Source of the DNA: Clostridia bacterium
Lineage (GTDB): Bacteria > Bacillota > Clostridia > Christensenellales > Aristaeellaceae
Assembly (NCBI GenBank): GCA_017458865.1
Contig: JAFSZW010000170.1
Span: forward strand, 1-6,131
DNA: 6,131 nucleotides
Reading direction: 5' to 3'
Numbering within the stretch: position 1 is the first letter of the stretch; each line of letters starts with the position of its first letter. The translations under genes were made by a program, and so were the position numbers. The notes under the pieces are model-generated. The model was not told the origin of the DNA and made no database searches. It saw nothing but the letters and a program-made list of their open reading frames with translations. Positions 1-3,879 of the stretch are shown here, one piece after another.

Positions 1-818
1 GCCCGATCAATGACATCTTCAATACGATGCGCGCGGCAGGGGAGAACGGAAACTTCCTCATCAAGACGACGCAGAAATCGGAATTTGACGAGATTTACGC
101 TCAGTACAAGGAGATGGTTGAGCACATTGAGGAGCTGGCCGGACAGGTGTATGAGGAACAGTACAGAGCGCAGAAAGCAGAGCTCAAGCAGCTTCAGATG
201 CAGATAGATCCCCATTTTCTGTACAATTCCCTCTACCTGATCTACCGCATCGCACAGTCAGATGGGAACAAGACCATTGCCAGCGTCAGTCTGAACCTCA
301 GCAATTATTACCGCTACATTACCAAGATGCCCGAGCAGATCGTGCTTCTGCAGGACGAGATCAAGCACGTGACCAATTACCTCGAGATCCAGAGGATCCG
401 CTTTGAACCGCGCATCCACATTGAGGTGCAGCCTCTGCCGCCCGAAATTGCCGGGGAGCGGATTCCGTCCCTGATTATCCAGCCGATCGTCGAAAATGCG
501 TTCCAGCACGGCGTAAAGGATTGCGTGCGGGACGGTCTGGTCACGCTGCGCTATGAGGTCCGCGATGATACCTACAGCGTCATCGTTTCCGACAACAGCG
601 GAAAGATGGATGATGAAAAGGTCGCAAAGCTCTGGGAACAGGTGAAACATCCGGACAGCGCCGACTCAAATGCGCTCAGGAACCTGTACCGACGGATGCA
701 GCTCTATGAGGACAGCGGGCATGAGCTGGCACTCAGGTGCGTTGACCGGGGCCTGACAGCCATTCTGACATTCAGGAGGAGGGGAAACAGCCATGCGGAC
801 ACTGCTGATCGTAGATGA
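1..818 (+). CDS. YesM-type sensor histidine kinase, C-terminal part (5' end off the window)
   Basis: The reading frame is open from the window edge (first whole codon at base 3), so the N-terminal sensor and membrane segments are missing; 271 residues are visible, numbered here from that codon. It begins inside what looks like a HAMP domain (PINDIFNTM), continues through a charged coiled-coil-like stretch (about 25-65), and enters the His_kinase family domain with QMQIDPHFLYNSL, where His71 is the expected autophosphorylation site. The N-box is clear (PSLIIQPIVENAFQHG, Glu164/Asn165). The glycine boxes are unusual: the G1 box reads DNSGKM (197-202) instead of DNGxGM, and the G2 region reads SNALRNLYRRM instead of GIGLxNVxxRL. 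Family knowledge: such kinases are membrane-bound and phosphorylate a YesN-type regulator, often for carbohydrate or peptide sensing. The downstream regulator overlaps by 26 bases, so the two are translationally coupled partners. Identity is secure; ATP-dependent activity is not. Confidence 0.93.
   Translation, partial: PINDIFNTMRAAGENGNFLIKTTQKSEFDEIYAQYKEMVEHIEELAGQVYEEQYRAQKAELKQLQMQIDPHFLYNSLYLIYRIAQSDGNKTIASVSLNLSNYYRYITKMPEQIVLLQDEIKHVTNYLEIQRIRFEPRIHIEVQPLPPEIAGERIPSLIIQPIVENAFQHGVKDCVRDGLVTLRYEVRDDTYSVIVSDNSGKMDDEKVAKLWEQVKHPDSADSNALRNLYRRMQLYEDSGHELALRCVDRGLTAILTFRRRGNSHADTADRR
774..784 (+). promoter_or_regulatory. Ribosome binding site of the response regulator, inside the kinase gene
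   Basis: AGGAGGAGGGG lies within the last codons of the kinase, with the GGAGGGG part 8 bases before the ATG at 793. It fixes the regulator start and supports translational coupling between the two overlapping genes. Confidence 0.8.
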
Positions 819-1539
819 CGAAATGCTCCTGGCAGACGGCCTCAGAGCAATGCTTGCGGAGGAATTCCCGGGCCGCCTCACGGTGCTCTGTTGCTATTCC
901 GCCGAGCAGGCACTCAGTATCGCCGGTGAGCAAACGATTGATATTCTGCTGACCGACATCAATATGCCGGACTGTTCCGGCCTTGAACTACACAAACGCA
1001 TCTCTGCAATCAATCCGGACTGCAGGGTAATCTACCTGACCGGATATTCCGAGTTCGAGTATGCAAGGACAGCACTCGACCAGAGGGCGTTTGCCTATGT
1101 GCTCAAGGGCGAGGGGGATGAGTTTGTCATCAGCACGATTGAGCGGGCGCTGAGCGAGCCGGATCCGGTGCCGCCCGAACCGCAGGATGCCTCGGCTGAG
1201 GCGGACTCGGACCGGTCACCGGACTGGCTGATGGAGCTGCACAGCTACATCATGGACCATCTGAACGATGATCTGTCGCTCAATACACTTGCGGATTTCT
1301 GCCATTTCCACCCGGTGTACCTCTCTCACGTCTATAAAGAGGAAACCGGGACAACCCTCAGCGACTACATCAACAGGGTGCGCATTGAGGAGGCGGAGTC
1401 CCTGCTGCTCACAAGCCGCATGACAGTTCTTGAGATCTCGAGACAGATGGGCTTTGCCAGCGACAACTATTTCTGCCGCTGGTTCAGAAAACAGACCGGC
1501 ATGTCGCCCCAAACCTACCGGAGCGGGAAACATGCCTGA
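793..1539 (+). CDS. YesN-type response regulator, REC plus AraC-family helix-turn-helix
   Basis: A 248-residue cytoplasmic DNA-binding regulator, the cognate partner of the preceding kinase. The receiver domain covers about residues 2-121: acidic pair Asp8/Asp9, phospho-acceptor Asp55 in LLTDINMPD, Thr83 in LTGYSEFEY, and Lys105. The lysine is followed by GEGDE rather than the usual cis-proline (K-P), a variant end of the receiver. A Pro/Glu/Asp-rich linker (122-143) joins it to an AraC-type domain with two helix-turn-helix units: LSLNTLADFCHFHPVYLSHVYKEETG-like at 161-186 and the recognition-type unit at 210-243 ending in FRKQTGMSPQTYR. It is about half the length of classical YesN proteins, which carry a long middle region. 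The start at 793 has a strong Shine-Dalgarno. Its target is unknown; the kinase genes themselves, the MIF-like gene or the promoter at 2061 are possible, but this is inference. Confidence 0.95.
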   Translation: MRTLLIVDDEMLLADGLRAMLAEEFPGRLTVLCCYSAEQALSIAGEQTIDILLTDINMPDCSGLELHKRISAINPDCRVIYLTGYSEFEYARTALDQRAFAYVLKGEGDEFVISTIERALSEPDPVPPEPQDASAEADSDRSPDWLMELHSYIMDHLNDDLSLNTLADFCHFHPVYLSHVYKEETGTTLSDYINRVRIEEAESLLLTSRMTVLEISRQMGFASDNYFCRWFRKQTGMSPQTYRSGKHA

Positions 1540-1553
1540 TCCATCTCACGGCG

Positions 1554-1569
1554 CCTGGCAATGGCCGGG
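1554..1569 (+). other. Small hairpin between regulator and MIF-like gene
   Basis: CCTGGC, loop AATG, GCCGGG gives a 6-pair stem (one T-G wobble) in the 61-base gap. No T-run follows, so it is not a standard terminator. It might trim read-through or protect mRNA ends, or be chance. Confidence 0.3.
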
Positions 1570-1587
1570 AATACATCAAACAGAAAC

Positions 1588-1594
1588 AGGAGGA
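1588..1594 (+). promoter_or_regulatory. Ribosome binding site deciding the MIF-like start
   Basis: AGGAGGA ends 6 bases before the ATG at 1601. The same frame is open upstream to 1430 inside the regulator gene, but only the 1601 start has a Shine-Dalgarno and places a proline directly after Met, as the tautomerase family requires. Confidence 0.85.
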
Positions 1595-1600
1595 AGCATT

Positions 1601-1942
1601 ATGCCATTCATCAATTCAAAAGTATCCGTTCCGGTATCCCGTGCATCAAGGGATGAGATCAAGTCACGTCTTGGCAGGGACATCGCTGCCCTCGGTAAAA
1701 CCGAGAACTGGCTGATGGTCGGCTTTGAGGACAACTATGATCTCTATTTTGCCGGCAATCAGGCAAGTGCTGCTGCATTTGTCTCCGTCGCCCTGTATGG
1801 ACAGGCCAGCCCCGAGGCATGCGACCGGATGACAGAGCGTATCTGTGCCATCTACAATGAGGTGCTGGGCATTCCCAAGGACCGGATCTATGTGACCTAT
1901 CAGTTTGTTGAGAACTGGGGCTGGAATGGTCAGAACTTCTGA
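1601..1942 (+). CDS. MIF-family tautomerase-like protein
   Basis: A 113-residue protein matching macrophage migration inhibitory factor / D-dopachrome tautomerase in length and pattern. It starts MPFINSKVSV, so removal of Met exposes the N-terminal proline that acts as catalytic base in tautomerases. Lys33 (in ALGKTENW) aligns with human MIF Lys32, and Tyr97 (in RIYVTYQF) with Tyr95. Human Asn97 is replaced by Thr99. The ending ENWGWNGQNF resembles the MIF C-terminus (VGWNNSTF). The Cys-x-x-Cys motif of human MIF is absent (SAAAF there). Known for the family: a homotrimer with keto-enol tautomerase activity on phenylpyruvate or dopachrome analogues, physiological substrate usually unknown. 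There is no signal peptide, so export, if any, would be non-classical. It follows the two-component pair by 61 bases, has its own strong ribosome binding site, and ends in tandem TGATGA stops. Family assignment is firm; biological role is open. Confidence 0.92.
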   Translation: MPFINSKVSVPVSRASRDEIKSRLGRDIAALGKTENWLMVGFEDNYDLYFAGNQASAAAFVSVALYGQASPEACDRMTERICAIYNEVLGIPKDRIYVTYQFVENWGWNGQNF

Positions 1943-1945
1943 TGA

Positions 1946-1976
1946 CCGTCTTTGCCCGGATACCTGGGTAAGACGG
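1946..1976 (+). terminator. Terminator-like hairpin after the MIF-like gene, no U-tract
   Basis: CCGTCTT (1946-1952) pairs perfectly with AAGACGG (1970-1976), and the inner CCC (1955-1957) pairs with GGG (1966-1968), with one wobble or bulge between. It starts 4 bases after the stop. The following bases (CGATTAATG) are not a T-run, so intrinsic termination would be inefficient; it may instead protect the 3' end or act with Rho. Its position between two blocks supports a transcript-end role. Confidence 0.45.
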
Positions 1977-1984
1977 CGATTAAT

Positions 1985-1997
1985 GCAGGCTGCCTGC
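1985..1997. repeat. Palindrome GCAGGC-T-GCCTGC, possible operator or hairpin
   Basis: Two perfect 6-base half-sites around one central base. As RNA it would make a 5-pair stem with a 3-base loop and could be a second piece of the termination region. As DNA it is a candidate operator about 65 bases upstream of the -35 at 2061. The half-site GCGCATC (1996-2002) overlapping its right edge recurs inverted as GATGCGC at 2041-2047. Confidence 0.4.
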
Positions 1998-2060
1998 GCA
2001 TCCTGTGTGACGCGGAGCGGCATTCAATGGATTCGAATATGATGCGCTTCTCAGCTGGAA

Positions 2061-2089
2061 TTGCACGTGCTCTGTATCTCTGATATAAT
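2061..2089 (+). promoter_or_regulatory. Extended -10 sigma-A-type promoter of the three-gene operon
   Basis: TTGCAC (2061-2066, weak -35, TTG matching) is separated by exactly 17 bases from a perfect TATAAT (2084-2089). TG at 2081-2082 gives the extended TGnTATAAT form, which compensates for a weak -35. Predicted transcription starts around 2096, leaving a leader of about 175 bases before the ATG at 2273. It is the best promoter match I found in the window. Confidence 0.75.
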
Positions 2090-2133
2090 CGTGCTGCATC
2101 GGACAATTCTGTCAGATGAAAGAGAAGACTGAT

Positions 2134-2247
2134 CCGGTACGCATGGCCTGAGGCTGCTGCAGATGAAATGAGGACTGCAGACAGGACATGCCAGGCCTTG
2201 AAGGCATTAAGGCAAAGGACTGAGCCAGGAATACCAAATGCGTACGG
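2134..2247 (+). promoter_or_regulatory. Candidate structured leader RNA (unrecognised riboswitch-like element)
   Basis: Seen directly: GTACGCAT (2137-2144) is fully complementary to ATGCGTAC (2238-2245), and CC (2134-2135) continues the helix with GG (2246-2247) around one bulged G. Immediately adjacent, GGCCTG (2145-2150) pairs with CAGGCC (2192-2197), and inside it CTGCAG (2157-2162) pairs with CTGCAG (2175-2180). This gives a closing helix plus a stacked arm, with 2198-2237 left as a possible third arm or binding loop. GCCTT-G-AAGGC (2195-2205) overlaps the arm's right strand and could form an alternative fold. No motif of a riboswitch or T-box known to me was recognised. The fold is inference from base pairing; the short palindromes could be chance. 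Confidence 0.4.
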
Positions 2248-2260
2248 AATTAAGCCGGAA

Positions 2261-2271
2261 AGGGATACCCT
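2261..2271 (+). promoter_or_regulatory. Hairpin overlapping the ribosome binding site of the 270-residue protein
   Basis: AGGG-ATA-CCCT forms a 4-pair stem with a 3-base loop, ending one base before the ATG at 2273. It covers part of the only Shine-Dalgarno-like stretch, GGAAAGGG (2257-2264), so folding would reduce ribosome access. Unlike the other genes here, this start lacks an AGGAGG site. Confidence 0.4.
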
Positions 2272-2272
2272 G

Positions 2273-3085
2273 ATGATCAGACGTTGGCTGTTTGCCGTTT
2301 TTCTTATAGTACTTCTGTTTGTCTCCTCGGCATCTGCAGAGGGTGAGCCGGTACTCGTTCTTGATTACAAGGCGTTTTCTGTCGGTTTCCAGGGACTTAC
2401 GATAGATGAATACTATGGGAATACGCTGCACTTTTCATTTACGAACCAGAGTACCGAGTCCCTGATGGTTTCCATTGATTATCTTCTCATGGACGGCGTT
2501 CTGGTGGAGACGTTTTTTGCAGACCTGGTCGAACCAGGGCAAACCAGCGCCCAGCAGGTTGTTGTGGAATCAGCAGCCAGATACATGAGTGACTGGGAAC
2601 TGACGGAGGTTGTGGCGGATCTCTGGGTCTATTCTGCTGAAAATCTGTATGACGCAGATGTATATCATGGCGAGGTGACATTCCTGCCGCAGGGAAAAGC
2701 ACATATTAAGCCGTGGGTCAGGCAGGAAAAACCGTCAGATATTCAGGTTCTTGACAATTTTCTGGTCAGGATGGATGTCATCAATGCATCAAAAGGAACC
2801 GGTTCAGATGTGTGTCTGTATCTTTATACCAGAGGAAAAACAGAAAGGAACCTGACGGTTCGCATACAGAAGGTCTGGATCAATGATACGCCGATAGAGG
2901 TTTATTACGCCGGCAGACTGATCCGAAACAGCAGCGTATTTTCGACGCTTGATGTTCCTGGTGGGCTCGATCTGATGCTCAATATTCCGGGACAGAACCG
3001 GATAAGGATGACGATTGAGTATATTGAGCGGGATGGACAGAAAGCCAGGACGCTGAAACGGGAAAATGTGTCATTTACAATGTAA
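2273..3085 (+). CDS. Secreted protein of unknown function with two related beta-sandwich-like halves
   Basis: A 270-residue protein with a clear Sec signal peptide: MIRRWL, a hydrophobic core FAVFLIVLLFV, then ASA (20-22) before Glu23. There is no lipobox cysteine, so it is probably released or held non-covalently outside the membrane. The start at 2273 is chosen because it begins the signal peptide; the open upstream stretch has no such logic. The mature part is rich in alternating hydrophobic residues typical of beta strands. Residues 64-83 (LMVSIDY...VETFFA) and 194-213 (LTVRIQK...IEVYYA) align without gaps, sharing L, V, I, E, A and several conservative pairs, which suggests two copies of one domain (about 25-140 and 150-268). 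The first half resembles small Ig-like domains common in secreted proteins of Clostridia (asparagine in the TN-x-S turn, MDG, EPG turn), but I cannot name a family. It is the first gene of an operon; the SseB-like gene starts 28 bases later. Confidence 0.85.
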   Translation: MIRRWLFAVFLIVLLFVSSASAEGEPVLVLDYKAFSVGFQGLTIDEYYGNTLHFSFTNQSTESLMVSIDYLLMDGVLVETFFADLVEPGQTSAQQVVVESAARYMSDWELTEVVADLWVYSAENLYDADVYHGEVTFLPQGKAHIKPWVRQEKPSDIQVLDNFLVRMDVINASKGTGSDVCLYLYTRGKTERNLTVRIQKVWINDTPIEVYYAGRLIRNSSVFSTLDVPGGLDLMLNIPGQNRIRMTIEYIERDGQKARTLKRENVSFTM

Positions 3086-3113
3086 CAATATGATGGGAAG
3101 GAACATTTGAGAA

Positions 3114-3812
3114 ATGCCGAGTTTGAGTGAAATCATCCCTGCGTACGAGGCAAAGGAAAAGAGCGATCTTGATGTGCTGAGCGCGCTTGAAAGGGAAAAC
3201 CTGTATGTTCCGCTGAGCGTGGTTACAATGGCCAAACAGCGGATTGAAATGCCGGTATACATTAAACTGTCAGATGAGAGCGAATGCGTCGCGGTTTTCT
3301 CGTCGGATACGGTCATTGACAGGAAGTTCTATCACAAGTATACCTGGAAACACATGAGCTATCTTGAGCTGGAGGCGTTTGTGCTCGGGCAGCCCAGGAA
3401 ACATAATGTGATTGTGGATCCGTATTCGGAGCATCCGTTTATGCTGAAACTTGAGACGATTGAACGGCTTTCGGCATTTCGGCTGGCAAATACCGGCGAG
3501 GATGCAGAACTGGACACGGATGTTACGGCTTTTGCTGATGCCATAGAGAAAGCGCTCGTTGTCTTCCCAATGCTCAAATCGGTCAAACGGGTGTGGGCGC
3601 TTACCTACAGGACATCCAGGATCCGGGATGTGCTTTGTTTCGTTCTGGACATTACAGATGAAACGGATCCGGATGGAGAATTCCGGAAGATCTTTGATCA
3701 GCTGCAGCAAGCACTCGGCCCGGCCGTGATGATGATCATGCTGTCCTACAGGGAAGTGCGGGCAGAAATCAGAGGCCTTGGCGCTAAACCCTGTTATATC
3801 AGACAGAAGTAA
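3114..3812 (+). CDS. SseB-domain protein
   Basis: A 232-residue soluble protein without signal peptide or membrane segment. The N-terminal half (about 18-120) fits the SseB N-terminal domain: a helical lead (DLDVLSALERENLYVPL), the strand-rich core with VAVFSSDTVID, and the hallmark late segment VIVDPYSEHPFML, equivalent to the lNPgs..f turn of the family. The C-terminal half (about 135-230) is an alternating helix/strand region (FADAIEKALVVFPMLKSVKRVWAL, DVLCFVLDITDE) consistent with the SseB C-terminal domain. The family name comes from an E. coli gene linked to serine sensitivity; Pfam's type III secretion wording does not imply a type III system, and none is seen here. In Bacillota its function is unknown, often next to secretion or WXG100-type genes. 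The start has GGGAAGGAA about 11 bases upstream, somewhat long. It lies between two secreted-protein genes. Confidence 0.8.
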   Translation: MPSLSEIIPAYEAKEKSDLDVLSALERENLYVPLSVVTMAKQRIEMPVYIKLSDESECVAVFSSDTVIDRKFYHKYTWKHMSYLELEAFVLGQPRKHNVIVDPYSEHPFMLKLETIERLSAFRLANTGEDAELDTDVTAFADAIEKALVVFPMLKSVKRVWALTYRTSRIRDVLCFVLDITDETDPDGEFRKIFDQLQQALGPAVMMIMLSYREVRAEIRGLGAKPCYIRQK

Positions 3813-3831
3813 ATGGCAGTTGCCCGGCATG

Positions 3832-3855
3832 ATCAGAGAGGCAAATGGTTCTGAT
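3832..3855 (+). other. Weak inverted repeat before the last gene
   Basis: ATCAGA (3832-3837) pairs with TCTGAT (3850-3855) over a 12-base loop, 9 bases before the AGGAGGT site. It could modulate read-through or translation of the downstream gene; a 6-pair stem may equally be chance. Confidence 0.2.
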
Positions 3856-3864
3856 GACTGGAAC

Positions 3865-3871
3865 AGGAGGT
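3865..3871 (+). promoter_or_regulatory. Consensus ribosome binding site of the 731-residue gene
   Basis: AGGAGGT, 8 bases before the ATG at 3880, is a full consensus site and fixes the start at the signal peptide. It is stronger than the sites of the two genes before it, which suggests independent high translation. Confidence 0.85.
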
Positions 3872-3879
3872 AAAATACA

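Larger units (their letters stand above)
1943..2272 (+). other. 330-base intergenic region: hairpins, promoter and structured leader
   Basis: No gene is supported here. A frame in line with the next gene is open from 2168, but its residues look non-coding, and the signal peptide starts at 2273. From left to right the region holds a terminator-like hairpin (1946-1976), a palindrome (1985-1997), a separated inverted repeat GCGCATC/GATGCGC (1996-2002 and 2041-2047), an extended -10 promoter (2061-2089), and a leader with several complementary segments (2134-2271). An 11-codon ATG frame at 2116-2151 (MKEKTDPVRMA) lies in the leader without a convincing Shine-Dalgarno. Confidence 0.7.

Noticed and set aside
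1430..1600. Upstream extension of the MIF-like frame into the regulator gene
   Set aside because: The catalytic proline must follow the initiator Met, and the AGGAGGA site sits just before 1601.
2116..2151. Leader peptide frame MKEKTDPVRMA
   Set aside because: No convincing ribosome binding site and no run of regulatory codons; only worth keeping in mind because its stop overlaps the 2145-2150 helix arm.
2168..2272. Upstream extension of the 270-residue protein to an ATG at 2168
   Set aside because: It would bury the signal peptide behind 35 polar residues, has no Shine-Dalgarno, and runs through the predicted leader helices.
3316..3344. Promoter-like TTGACA, 17-base spacer, TATACC inside the SseB-like gene
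   Set aside because: The -10 matches only 4 of 6 bases, it lies within a coding region more than 500 bases before the next start, and the codons read normally. Probably chance, though an internal promoter for the last gene is not excluded.
3114..3812. Evidence for a type III secretion system from the SseB name
   Set aside because: The SseB domain here is the enhanced-serine-sensitivity type; no other secretion-apparatus gene is present.
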